A stretch of DNA of 64,000 nt from Voacanga thouarsii. Taxonomy: Eukaryota; Streptophyta; Magnoliopsida; Gentianales; Apocynaceae. Below are positions 1 through 11,639 of this stretch, piece after piece. The stretch covers positions 248,001 through 312,000 of the forward strand of contig JANUWF010001661.1 of NCBI GenBank assembly GCA_026120185.1, in the 5' to 3' direction. A program made the position numbers and the translations under genes. Under the pieces are notes generated by a model, which did not search any database, had not been told where the DNA came from, and saw nothing but the letters and a program-made list of their open reading frames with translations. Positions within the stretch are counted from its first letter, which is position 1; each line of letters starts with the position of its first letter.

Positions 1-402
1 CTCGAAATAATCGCATCAATGATAGGTTCCTAATTTGATTTCATCACATATGCTTAAGAACTTTATAATTTCTTAATTCGTTTGGAAGTTTCCTATTTTA
101 TTCTTGTTTCATATTTTGATTTTAGTTTCCTAATTTGTTTAGGTTTAGTTTTAGGTAATTTCCTAATTCAATTTCCTCCGTATTTGTTTGTACATGTAAT
201 TAATTCATCATTAGACTAATTAGGCTAAATTGTAACAAAAGGATTTCAAATGAATGAAGATTGTTTGATTGTTCTTATTGAGTATACTTCTCATGTTTAT
301 TGTGGGATTGATGCCTTACTTTCTACTATACTAAGTTGTATCTTTAGGAGCAGTGTTTAAAATTTGTTAGTGCATGATGACTACATTTTGAATAAACCCT
401 TA
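1..402. other. AT-rich non-coding stretch, nothing recognised
   Basis: AT-rich sequence without a convincing reading frame, repeat or RNA. It ends at the target duplication of the element that starts at 412. Confidence 0.5.
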
Positions 403-411
403 TTATCTTTT

Positions 412-1202
412 GGGTTAAAGGCAAAAATGCCCTTAAAAAAATATACTTTTGCAATTATACTCCTACATTTAAAATTCAGCAATAATACCCTTCTTAAATT
501 TAAATCTTTCAAATAAATCTCTTATATTTAAAATTTAGTAATAGTACCATTCTTAAATATAAAATCCTTTCAAATATACTATTCTGTTAAGAATTTAATG
601 AAATATTCCATATTTGACCGTTTAAAAGGACGTGATTATAATATACTCATTCTTATTAAGGGCAAATTGGTAATCTCATTTTTTGTCTTTTCCAAACAGT
701 GATTTTTATTTTGTGAAAAAAAAAATTGCTTAATTTCTGTAAATCTCCTAGAAGTGATTTTGATTATAATAAATCCCTTCCTCCAATAGTTTTGATTACA
801 ATCTTCAATATTTGTGAGATTTATAAAAATAGAGCAATTTTTCCATTCTTGTCAAGAAATGTTTATTGGTTGGAGAAGACAAAATGTGAGATTACCAATT
901 TGCCCTTAATAATAACAAGCATATTATAATCACATAATTTTAAACAATCAAATGTAGAGCATCCTATTAAATTCTTGATAGAAGGGTATATTTGAAATGA
1001 TTTAAATTTAAGAAGGGTGTTATTGTTGAATTTTAAATATGAGGGGTGTATTTGAAAAGATGTAAATTTTAAAAGGGTATTATTACTGAATTTTAAATAT
1101 ATGGGATATATTTGAAAGAATTTAAATTTAAGAAGGGTATTATTGCAAAATTTTAAATGTCAGGGGTATAATTGCAAAAGCATGCATTTTTGCATTTAGC
1201 CC
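412..1202. mobile_element. Mutator-like MITE with long terminal inverted repeats
   Basis: The left end reads GGGTTAAAGGCAAAAATGC and the right end is its near-perfect reverse complement, closing ...TTTAGCCC. The inverted arms stay recognisable for roughly 200 bp or more and are built of about 60-bp tandem units; at 961-1200 the units recur with a clean 60-bp period. Direct copies of TTATCTTTT lie immediately outside (403-411 and 1203-1211). A 9-bp target duplication plus long TIRs is the signature of the Mutator superfamily. No transposase is present, so it is non-autonomous. The short open frame at 726-929 inside it has no support as a gene. Confidence 0.8.
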
Positions 1203-1248
1203 TTATCTTTTTAATGTCATATTCCACACCGAACATTCTGATACCAAT

Positions 1249-2103
1249 TGTAACTCCCCACTTTTCTAGTCACGGTGGGCTTTGTCTTCGTGGGATATCC
1301 CCTATCTGAACTCCCAGACAAGGTGTCTTTATAATGATTCATAACTTAATACACAACGGAATCACTCTATAACTTCAAATATACATAGAATTTTATTCAA
1401 ATTAAACTTAATATACACAACCTTTACAATATATCATTTGCTCGACAACTGTCTATCTATTATATAGGAATCCTAATATGAGGTACATAAGCTCATTTAA
1501 ACATTATCTCGTATTTTACAACATAACTACATAATCCCAAAACAAAAGGTAAGATGGTATCTTGGTAGCTAGAGCATCCCTTTAATCCCTAAAAGTATGA
1601 AAATAATAGCAAACACGTGAGTGTAAAACTTAGCGATCCCATGTGTGCCCGTGATTTTCTATTAAAACAAGTAAAACAACTTGAAAATAGTAGATGAGAT
1701 TTTATATTTGAAACAAAACAGACATTTTTCTCACATGGAGATTAGTGGTCCCATACGGAGATTGTTAATTTCGCAAAGGGAATTGCTTTTCTCACATAGA
1801 AAATGATAGTCTCACACAAAAATTACTTTGTGATAGGGGATCAAGTTCACAATAAAGACTAATCACAAAAATGGTGAGTAACCTTGCAAGGTCTAATGAC
1901 GAGATCGCACACCAAGAGAATTCAAGGAAGCTTCTAAGCCTTTATGAAGCCATTTTTGAGAATGGAGGAACATTTGAGGGAAGTTGAAGCTGTCTAAGAG
2001 TTCAATTTGATAATTGTATAAGAAGAAATTCAATAAGAAATCAAGCTAATGCAAAAAGTAGAAGAAAATGATGAAGAATGTGCAAATCGAGTCAAGGAGA
2101 ATA
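1249..2103 (+). mobile_element. Possible Tekay-like gypsy LTR fragment
   Basis: It starts TGTAACTCCCCAC, matching in layout the start of the better-defined LTR at 23455 (TGTAACACCCCATG). Shared landmarks follow in the same order, such as a 'gtgtcttta/gggtcttta' block and a later 'catgtgtg' block. The right end is not visible because the LTR at 2109 is inserted or abuts here. Divergence is high and assignment rests on these landmarks only. Confidence 0.4.
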
Positions 2104-2108
2104 GTAGG

Positions 2109-3696
2109 TGATGCGTAGATTTTGGGTGTAGAAAAAAGCATACAATTTAAATCCATCTCTAACCAAGTTTTAATTAAAATATTAATCCCCAAATTATACA
2201 TATGAGTAAGTATACTCATTGCAAGCATAGTATAGGGAATTAACGAGTATCGATCCTCAAGGAACAACTACCATTAATTACCTGTCATTCATTGTTTAAC
2301 CAACCTAATAAAGTGATAAGAGATAAAAAGAAAAATAAAGAAAAATATATACAGCTCAAGAATGAAAGAATATGCAATTTAGACAAATATTCTTGAATAC
2401 ATGACAATGAATTACTTAGCAAGTATCACAATTAATTACCATCTTGGCATAATAAAGGAATTATAATAGAATCCAATTGTTTCCCAAGTCATAAACTACT
2501 ATCTCATAACTAAATTAGCAAATTTCCCAATTAAACCAACATAACTAAAAAAATGCATTAAACTTATCCTTCAACAATTATCCTTATACTGTAGGTGAAA
2601 ATAAACATAAAATTAGCCAATAACCCTATACTCTAGGTGAAATCAACCACTCTTTAATTACTTTGGTTCTTTGTTCTTAACTACGTTTCCCAAGTCCGTT
2701 AAGAGATAACAAGTATGAAATCAATGAAATTAAACCAACTCCTAACACCATTTCCCAAATCAATTAGAAGCAAATCTAAATTCATCAACTCTTTAATAAT
2801 CACAAGTAATCAAATACCAAGAATGATAATAAATTGATCAAATAGTTAAATTAACTCAAAAACCATGAATCCCAAAATAATGTTAAATTATAATAAAAAT
2901 ATTAATTACATCATTATTCTAGAAAAAGAAAATAAAGGTAAAAGAAAGAATTTATAGACAAGCCCTCATTTTTCTTCTTGAAGACCTTCTTGAACAAGGC
3001 CCCTTAATTGATGAATCTCCTCTTTTTGTGATTGATTAGCAGCTTTGATTCTTGGGTTCACATATATTTTCTTGTGTTTTTCATGCTTAAATAGGCTCCC
3101 AAGATACCAAAATTCATTCCCTAACAGTTCTAGGTTGGAAAATACCAAAACTCTTAGGAAATTCCTAAATCCGCATGCAATAGGAAAAATCGCCGCCATT
3201 GGACAGCGTTGAGTTGGCTGGCTATCCTCCTCACGGCCTGTACCTATCATGAATTGTCAGCCCGACGTGCTTTTTTTTTTCCAACCAAATCCACTGCTTC
3301 CAGCTTTGGGCCAATGCCGATGCTATCCTAAATCCGCGTGCAATAAGAAAAATCGCCGCCATTGGATAGCGTTAAGCCAGCCGGCTGTCCTTCTCACGGC
3401 CTGTACCTATCATGAATTGTCGGCCCGACGTGCTTTTTTTTTCCAACCAAATCCACTGCTTCCAGCTTTGGGCCGATGCCGGTGCTGGCTTCGTGAGACA
3501 CAGTCGGCGCTGGCCGTGCACTGCACCGGTGATGGTTTTTTGTTGTTTTTCCCTTTGTTCTGCAATAAAATACCAAAATATCTTTCTAAGGGTAAAAAAT
3601 ATCAAATATGAAGAAATATGACTAATTATTACATCAAAAGTATTACAAAACATCCTCAAATAGCTAGGAAACTATAGGTGAATTTAGCCCCTATCA
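2109..3696 (-). mobile_element. Solo LTR, Athila/Tat-like gypsy
   Basis: The 1588-bp segment starts TGATGCG and ends CCCCTATCA, giving TG...CA ends. The pentamer GTAGG flanks it on both sides (2104-2108 and 3697-3701), as expected for an LTR-retrotransposon target duplication. No second LTR or internal region is attached, so it is a solo LTR left by LTR-LTR recombination. A 'gatcc...caaggaacaa' block near its left end resembles one in the gypsy LTR at 13040, next to that LTR's primer-binding site, which suggests minus orientation. Open frames in it at 2966-3660 are chance. Confidence 0.8.
3164..3489. repeat. Two-copy tandem repeat, 163-bp unit
   Basis: The block beginning CCTAAATCCGC at 3164 recurs at 3327 with scattered substitutions, including the same GC-rich stretch and poly-T run. 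The duplication lies wholly inside the solo LTR 2109-3696. Confidence 0.85.
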
Positions 3697-3701
3697 GTAG
3701 G

Positions 3702-6312
3702 GAACCGGCACCCAATAGTTACATTCCTTATAGGCTACACTAATCGAAGCAAACTATCGCCAACCCTAGCCACTGAATTGGTGTTGGCTCTATTTTGGAA
3801 TCTGGGTTTTAACTCACAAAACCGAACCAACATTGGCTCAAGTGCTTGAACTGGCACTGGCTATCATCGGGCCAGCAATTGCATATCAATGATTTTTCTT
3901 TAGTTGACTAGTTTTATTCTATATTTTAAGTTTTGTAATTATCTTTTACGGCAAAAATTTTGTATTAGGGCTTCTCTAAACTTTTTCTAGGACTTAGGTA
4001 GAATAAATTGAAGGCATGGAAAAGGAAAACATGGGGCACGTAGCGGAAGCGAAAACAAACAAAAAATGGAAAAAACTTAAGAACAGGGGAACCGAACAGA
4101 GCCGGCACCGGCTCCGGCAGCCCTAGCCAGCGCCGGTCATGCTCTACACGGATTTTGAGGTTTAAAAAAATACCTCTTTTCCTCGTTCTAAGAATTGGCT
4201 GGACCGGAATATGCGCAACCAGGGTAGGTGTGCTGGTGGAATCCTCTAGTGCGATTCCAGCAAGTCTCCTACTCCGTCTTTGCATGTAGGTGAATGCCAA
4301 ACTCTCGGTCTTCTAGTATAAGGCCTGCTTAATTCTGTTTGATGAACAATTTACAAGGCTATGGAACTTTCTTGAAGAGAGAAAGGGAGAGAGACATCTG
4401 GCAATTTTTCCACACAGAGAAGAGACCGTAAAAAAACAACGTTATATCCAATCCTCCTATTTAACTTAAATAAAAAATCCTAGGTTAAACTGGACTAGGC
4501 CATTGGATTCTTAGTTTAACCTTTTGGGCTTAATTAATTATTCTAATTAGAACCAAATAATTGGCCCAACAAATAATTAATCTCCCAACCCAAATAAACT
4601 AGTCCAATAAATAAGTCTATATTAGTTTAGTCCTAAGTTATTCTTTAATTATTTAAATTGGGTCAAAGCCCTAAATAATTAATTAACCCACCAAACTAAT
4701 TTAATTAATTCTCTCTCCACATGGACTTTTATTTTATTCTAGCCCAACAATTAAATCAAGCTACTTAAATAAAATAAATTCCATTTAATTTAAGATCAAT
4801 TCCTTAGCCTGTATTTAATTAGGACTCACAGTCTATACTGGGGACCAAATGACACACCATCTTGGCTACTAAAATGACCAAAATACCCTTGCCATATAAA
4901 TAGTTGTATTTTACATTTTAAATATTTCCTAATATCACTATAAGGAAATATTGACCCCAAGAACAATGTTGCGTTAGCAAAGTCTCCGACCTATAGATGT
5001 AATGACTAAAATACCCCTCTATACATCGCCGTACATTTAGAGAAGAAGAAATGTACTAACACTTCTTTCAATGACATCTACCATCCTTAAGCCTCTAGTC
5101 CAATGATCCACGACTTCCTAGACTGTTTTCGCTTTCCAAGGGAGCTACCCTAAAGCAAACATCCAAGTCATGTTTCCCAGGGTCCTTGATATTTAGATCA
5201 TTCAGACAACCACAAGGGGCAATATAGTATAAAAACTATCTTGTGCATGTCTGTCTTAACTAACTAGTCACACATACCCAACATGCAAGTATATTAGCCC
5301 TACGATAGAACCTCAACTATAGTATATCAAAGTATATGCTTCTAGCTTGGTAAGACCACCAATTCATACTCAAGTCGTAGAGTACTAGTCCATGCTGTAG
5401 TGGTAGTAGTCTAAGTTTCTACCATATAGTACTTTAAGAAACTACTACTACAAGTCCTGTTCTACGTATTCGAAACACGCTTATGTCATAAAGTGAGTGG
5501 ACTACTCACTAGCCAAAGGTAAGTCATTCCCCATTTAGAATTCATAACATAATAACCTAGACATGATGAGATTCTCATTCTCATCAATCGATTAAGAACG
5601 AATGTTTATGTGTTAAGTAACCCGTGATCCATACCTTACTATAAAAGACCTCCATTCACATGGACCACTTACTGAAACACAATGGGTTTTTTCCAAATGT
5701 AATTGTGCACAAATAAAAATGTAAATTCACAAATAATTTCTGGAAATAAATTTGTTTATTAAAATATTCAATATTTACATCAGAAACTTAGTCTAAGAGG
5801 GCATATCTCCCAACATAAATACCCATTTATGTAATTTGACAAGACAATCAACTCATATTATTCAAAACTATAAAGAGATTCTTAAGAGTGCAACCTCCTC
5901 CTTATTTATCTTTTGTTCAAGACCATACTAAAGGATTAGTCCATCCTTTGTAGAGTCTTTAAAATCCTAGGATAATCTGATTTAGATTTTTTCATTTGGG
6001 TTTTAGAAGCTTTGTTCTTCTTTGGTTCTATTTTGATTTTCTACTGGGTACCTATAGTGTTCTTCTTCTTTATTCTTGAATTCCTTTGTAGTTTCAAGGG
6101 TATTTGGGTGAATCTATAGTAGATCTAGCTACTAATCTTTTGGGTCTTTGAAGCTTTGATCTTCAAGGGTTTGTTAGGTTGTATAAAGATAGCTCTATTT
6201 CTCTTTTAGCCACTAGAATTTCTCTGTTTTGGTTCTATTGAAAGTGCTAAGGTTTAAAGCTATTTTGCCACCTATATTCATCAAGAAAAGTCACCCCAAG
6301 CTCAAGTCAAAG
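3702..6312 (+). mobile_element. LTR of another retrotransposon, split by the solo LTR at 4009-5815
   Basis: A tRNA-Met-type primer-binding site at 6317 implies that the sequence to its left is a 5' LTR. Removing the solo LTR (and one TAAAT) joins 3702-4008 to 5821-6312 as one continuous AT-rich stretch. The left LTR end was not located with certainty because the solo LTR 2109-3696 abuts it. Lineage is not determined. Confidence 0.5.
4009..5815 (-). mobile_element. Solo LTR of the large Ty1/copia family
   Basis: On the minus strand it starts TGTTGGGAGATATGCCCTC and ends CCTTCA, like the LTRs at 19421 and 31185, and it matches them along most of its 1807 bp (for example the 'gtgagtagtc' block and the Asn/Leu-poor leader with the 'acatctctct' tract). 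Direct TAAAT repeats flank it (4004-4008 and 5816-5820). No internal region is attached, so it is a solo LTR. The minus-strand open frame at 3965-4300 is part of the LTR and has counterparts in the other copies. Confidence 0.9.
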
Positions 6313-6316
6313 AGTT

Positions 6317-6327
6317 TGGTATCAGAG
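6317..6327 (+). promoter_or_regulatory. Primer-binding site, tRNA-iMet type
   Basis: TGGTATCAGAG matches the complement of the 3' end of plant initiator tRNA-Met, the usual primer for minus-strand synthesis in copia and many gypsy elements. It lies 4 bp after the presumed LTR end. Confidence 0.75.
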
Positions 6328-7216
6328 TAAGGAAATTTTTTATTGTAATCAATGGTTGAAGTTAAGAAAAAAGGTCAAGAAAGTTGAAGAAAAAACAGAG
6401 TAAATCCCGTAGCTAAAAAAACTAGCTCAAAATGGCCAAGAAATCTTTCATTTCTCTTGTGTTTCTTATGTGGAATTTGCTCTATAATGTTGGTATATCA
6501 CTTGGGAACAAATTTTTCTTGTATTTATGGTGAAATTGGGCTTATATGGGTGTGAAATTTCTGCTATGTCTTGAGTGACGAGATTGAAGTTAAGGTGTTT
6601 GATAATTGTTCTATGAGAATGTCTGTGGCTATAATTGAGAGTTATGACTTCTTATTTACATTCCTTGGGATATTGAAACTTGGTATAATACTTCATTGTT
6701 GAATTCCATTCTTATTGAATTCATCTTTGCTATAGCTTACTTGTGATCATATTATTTTTTATAATTATACACGCTAATTGATCTTGTCTTTTTGTTTCTT
6801 GCTAATTGTTGTTCATTTCTTGTTTAAATTGCTTCCTTATGCTTCTAGTACTCATTCTTGTGTTGTTGAGTCTTTTATTTTTTTTTTAAATTCTTGCTTC
6901 AAACTTACTTGTTTTGAGGTGTTCAACAAGTATTTGTTGAAATTCTCCTAAGACCCCCCAAATTAGAAAATCTTTTGATTTTTGTTAAACCATTTAGATA
7001 AATTAAACCCTTAGCTATTGAGGGAGAATTAGGATTGAACAAGAAGGCTTTGCGTGTTGAAAAAATGGCAAGAGGGTGAGATTATCATCAAAAGAGCCAA
7101 AACAGAGTAAACGCAAGAGTAGAGTGACTACACATTAAGAGAAACACAAAAGGTAGTGAAAGTGAAGATCTATATTTTTTCTTTTACAAGTTTAATTCGT
7201 TGAATATTGTAGCACT

Positions 7217-7254
7217 ATGGCACATGAACAAGAAACTTCTAGTACTAACCCAAG
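7217..7254 (+). pseudogene. Start of a retrotransposon gag, cut off after about 13 codons
   Basis: After a roughly 890-bp leader behind the primer-binding site, an ATG opens a frame beginning MAHEQETSSTNPS. It stops being continuous at 7255, where a reverse-oriented LTR begins, so only the first codons remain. The rest of this element was not found in the window. The leader (6328-7216) contains no other supported feature. Confidence 0.45.
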
Positions 7255-8545
7255 TGGATGAAAAACCTTAGAGGGGGAGGGGTGAATAAGGTTTTTGGCA
7301 AATTTAAAATGCTCTTTAAAAGATTCTGTTTTGAGAAACTCATTTGATTTTCAGATCGAAGAAACTTGCTACAACGAGAGGCTTTCGAAATGACTTAAGG
7401 ATTAACTACACTCTGAATAAGACAATACACACGAAGCAATTAATGCTAGAGTGAATATGAGTTGATGAGAACCATAAAGGATTCTTGTGAGAGATTAAAA
7501 AGAATTTTGTGCAAGGAAGATTGCAGCTGACCGAAATTAAATGCAGAAGAGATAATACAAGATTTATAGTGGTTCGATCTACCAAGATCTACATCCACTA
7601 CTTTAAGCTTATACTTAAGGATTTTCAACTATATTTCATTCACCCAACTCAATAGTATCAATCTACACTAAATATATGAGAGGATCACCATACTTGGTTT
7701 TACCAAAACCTCCTAATAAACCAACAAATCAAGGTTCACCCCAAATGGGTTTTACACCACAACCTTGATAGACAAAAATGATTGTAGTAATGTAATGAAA
7801 ATGGCTAACTTTTTTGAGCAGATATACAAAACAAATGAGTTCAAACAACCTTTACCTCTTTGAAACAATTTGATTTCACTTTGAAGCATATGAAAATGAG
7901 ATTTTTGTATTCTAGAGAGCAAGAGTGTTTCTTTGAAGGATAGGAAAAAAAATCTGCTTTAAAATTGAGTTTTGAAACCTTTCATAAAGGCAAAAAGTAG
8001 AGTTCCAATGGCTAGAAAACGACTAGTTTTTCGCTATCAAATTTGCCAGAGTTTTAGATTCAAGTTTTGGACAATGGTGCGTCCAAAATGTAAGTCCAAA
8101 ATGGTACTTTTTCAGGCAGAATCTATTTGACACTGTTCACAGAATTTTGGACAAAACTTTTAGATGCGGGGTCATCCAAACAACTCAATCTAAAATTCTA
8201 AAGACTTAAAACTTTAAAATCTTTTTAGTTTGAGTGCTTCAAGGTAGAATTAACTAAATCATGAGGTAAGGAAGACATAGGAATTTACACAGATAATACC
8301 TTAACAAAGATTTCTAATATGAGATTCTTCCACAATGAATTCTTGGTATGCAATCTCTTAAGCTTAGTATTTTACTTAATCACCCATTCTCAGATTCTAT
8401 TGCTCAAGAGTTGCTTAGCAATCTTATTTGTACGCCTTGGAAGAACTGAGGTCAAACATGTCATATAACATGTAAATCACACAAGTTAGTCCTCATCAAT
8501 GTTTGTCATAAGTCAAAACACAGGAGAACACCCTTAGGGATAACA
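7255..8545 (-). mobile_element. 3' LTR of a reverse-oriented SIRE/Maximus-like copia element
   Basis: On the minus strand the LTR starts TGTTATCCC at 8545, directly after a polypurine tract (8546-8559). It runs left to about 7255, where the sequence changes to the gag start of another element; the exact left end could be 7255 or 7259. A 'TTTGTCATCA...AAGGGGGAGA' junction just before the LTR is characteristic of SIRE-type copia elements. No matching second LTR is in the window, so the element is incomplete. Confidence 0.6.
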
Positions 8546-8559
8546 ATCTCCCCCTTTTT
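8546..8559 (-). promoter_or_regulatory. Polypurine tract of the SIRE-like element
   Basis: On the minus strand AAAAAGGGGGAGAT sits immediately before the LTR start TGTTATCCC. This is the expected position for the plus-strand primer. Confidence 0.65.
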
Positions 8560-10286
8560 AAGTGATGACAAATTTAATGGGATTGTGATATAAAGAATAA
8601 TGATATGTACAGTACGGACATGTTAGACCAAAATAAATAAGAATATTTTTCACAGAAATGCATTCTCTTATTATAGGATTCAAAGAGTGTTTATAAGATT
8701 AAGATAGAAAATTAAAGCATATATTCATATATATGGCTCAATGAGCCTATGGCCAAACCTATCTCTATATCCTCATTCCTTCCATTATACGACTATTCCT
8801 TAAAGGAATAGCCGCAAAAAAATGTATGAATATGTACATAAGAAGGTATAGAAAATAAATCATAAGATGATATACTCCTCCTTAATATGTGCATATATGA
8901 ACATATGTAAGATATGAGATTAAAAAGTGCGATTTGAGAGAAAACGAGATTCAAACTTTGGACTTCCAAAAAGGTGCATCCAAAACTAGGTGAAGTGAAA
9001 CTACAAAACTTTTAGACATTAGGTTTTGGATGTCCAAAACATGTGTCCAAAATAAGGTAAAGTTAGACAGAAACTGTCTCATTTTTAAAACTCATTTTTG
9101 GACTGGACTTTTGGATCAAGAAAATGTGTGTCCAAAACTCCCCTTGTATATGTGCAGGAAACAACAAGTTGTCAGATATTTTGATCCAGCCTAGTTTTCT
9201 TAAGAAATTTCAGACTTCAAGGAAAATTTTGAGCAATGAAAGATATATGAATAGCTATCCTCATCATATGAGATTTTTAACACAGAGCATATCATCATAG
9301 CTTTCAAAACAGATAGATCAATAGCCTCAATTTCAAATGATACCTTTAAACATACTTCAAAACGCCTTTGACCAAAAAGAGGATATCAAACTAGTTTTCA
9401 ATGAGTCATTTTAAATCTTCTTAGACGACAGCAAACTATTATCACAATCAATCAGAGATCACAAATCATGGTTATCATAAACCAATATATAACCAATGCA
9501 TGATCATAACTTATATAGGAAAAGGAAAAAAAAAAATAGCACAGCATGTTAGTTTGATCAAACCCAAATCCCAACATGAATTTCATAGAGAGTTTTACAG
9601 GATCTTATGAAATATTCAAAGTTTGTATATAAGTACGTTGCAGTCCAAAATATAATAACTATTTTCAATTCATAGCACAACACCGCACAAATATCTAATT
9701 TGCAGTTCATCCAACATTAGTCCAATCAGTGCACAATCACAATAATAATCAATAATAGCAGCAGTCAACAGTAGTGCAAAATTAACATCATAGCACTACA
9801 TATCACAACCGCATAGATCACAATAGCACAGTATAATACAATTCAGTGCACAATCGCTATTTTTCTCCTAATGCACACACGTAGTACACAATCACAATCC
9901 TAGCTACCATTATTTCTCCCCCTTTTGTCATCAATCAAATCGTAGAATAAGGAGAGCAACTAGTAAAAATATTAAGCAGAGAAGATTATATATATTAAGC
10001 AGTTATAAGCTAAGTAGAGAAGTAGCTAGAAAATAGAAGGTAAAATGTTCAAATATTGGGGTAGAAATAAAAATTGTTCAATGAAAAGTAATAAGGAGTT
10101 TCTAATAAAGAGAGGCTAGAAATCAATCCACTGAATCGATCACTTAGGAGATGTGAACAGTTTCGATCTTGGACCCTGCACCCTTTTAGGAATGTTCGCT
10201 AGCAAGCCTATTGGACTTTCGCTTAACTACCACATGCTTCTATCTTTTTCTAGATGAGACAGGGATTTCAGTAAGGGCAGGGGGTG
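8560..10286 (-). other. Non-coding 3' region of the SIRE-like element
   Basis: No open frame or RNA is supported. The stretch at 8950-9150 repeats short 'tccaaaac' phrases also present in the LTR at 8040-8200, consistent with the same element. It separates the broken frame at 10287-10727 from the polypurine tract. Confidence 0.45.
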
Positions 10287-10727
10287 CTAATTCTTCCTGA
10301 TGTGGGATGTCTCCCTTCCTTGCTCAGGGACTATTATTTCCTCAACCTGCTCATCTTTTGCAGATTCTTCTTCAGTTTCAGGGACACGTTGTTCTTTAGT
10401 TGCCTTTTTTGGGGATGGTGCTGATGGAGCAGACATTGGTTCATCCTTTTTAGCCTTTTCTTCCACAGCGGTCAACCTATTCCCAAGAGTTTAAATCTCT
10501 GAACTAAGGCTATCCAATTCAATAGCCAGTGAATTTATTACATCCTGAATGCTTTCACTTATGTCTTTGTTCTGAGTCCCTTGTTTGCCTTTGCTAGAAG
10601 ACTCAACTTGAGTTTCTGTTTCAGCTTTCCTTTTAGTCCCTGTAGATTGAGCAATTCTTTTTCCTTCCTCTTTAATTTTCAGCACTTTTTCTTTCTCTTC
10701 ATAAGATAATCTCTTAACAGTACCCAT
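10287..10727 (-). pseudogene. Charged coiled-coil ORF remnant of the SIRE-like element
   Basis: A minus-strand frame of about 147 codons starts MGTVKRLSYEEKEK and continues in phase to ...HIRKN, broken by a single TAA at 10491-10493. It is rich in Lys, Glu, Ser and Pro. A leucine/isoleucine heptad stretch around the stop (IQDVINSLAIELDSL) suggests a short coiled coil. The position between pol (not present here) and the polypurine tract would suit the env-like or extra ORF of SIRE-type elements, but no domain is recognisable. The upstream part of the element ends near 10740, where gypsy sequence begins. Confidence 0.4.
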
Positions 10728-10859
10728 TTATGATTCACCAAAACAAAACCCATTCTTTCATTTATTACTTTGTTAAACTATAACATTAATTAATTTTTTA
10801 ATTTTCAATAAGAGTAATTCAATATTTTTCTTTAAAATTTCATAGATATTTTAATTAGG

Positions 10860-11600
10860 GCAATTAGCCTCAAAGATGAGTCAAATCATAGAATAGTTTT
10901 CAAAGAAGCTTCCATCTCAATCCCTTAATCCCAAAGAAAATGCACATGCTATCATCCTTAGAAGTAGGAAGTAGTTGAATGAAGTTAATGCTAAGAAATC
11001 TTTAGAGGAGGAAGATGATTTAGAGGTAGAACAAATACCCAAGCCAACTCATGAGCCTAGTGTAGTGGAGCCTAAGTTAGGAACATCGACACCTAACAAA
11101 ATGCAACCACCTTTTCAAAGCAGATTGGCTAGAAATAGGAAAGAGAAAGTAGAAAAAGACCTTTTGAAAACTTTTAAGAAGGTGGAGATTATTCTTCCCT
11201 TAATGGATTCAATTAGACAAGTATCTCGTTATGTTAAGTTCCTAAAATAATTGTACACTAATAAAAAGAAGCTTAAGGTGAATGAAAGGGTAGCAATGGG
11301 GGAGAATGTCTCTATTATTCTTTAAAAGAAACCTCCTCAAATAGAAAAGGATCCTGCTATGTTCACCATTCGTTGTATTATTAGAAACATCATCATTCCA
11401 AGTTGTATGTTAGATTTAGAATCATCTATTAATGTCATGCCATACTCTATTTATGCTTCTCTAAATTTAAGACATTTGAATCCTACAAAAGTTGTCATCC
11501 AATTAGCCGATAGGTCTATAGCATATCTCAAGAGAGTAGTTGAGGATGTTCTAGATGCAAAAGACTTAACTATATCCTCCATGGATTCCTTGGGATGAAT
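10860..11600 (+). pseudogene. Athila/Tat-like gag C-terminus and protease, inverted segment
   Basis: The plus strand encodes a gag C-terminal part: the 'HAIILRSRK' phrase corresponds to the 'AITLRSGK' motif usual in Athila-type gag. An acidic linker (10975-11250) follows, then a retropepsin-like region at 11359-11590. In it CMLDLESSINVMPYSIYASL matches the family pattern in which D-L/S-G-A-S-I-N-V-M-P is usual; here the catalytic D-x-G is D-L-E. Frames are broken by stops (for example after RSRK and before MFTIRC). The rest of the same element's gag, at 11640-12752, lies on the opposite strand, so this piece appears inverted in place. Confidence 0.7.
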
Positions 11601-11639
11601 ATTTTAGGAGTTGTGCATTCATGGAAGGATTTCTAGCAT

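Noticed and set aside
3249..3659. Open frames on both strands near 3249-3659
   Set aside because: They fall in the 163-bp tandem repeat of a solo LTR and repeat the same phrases; chance frames.
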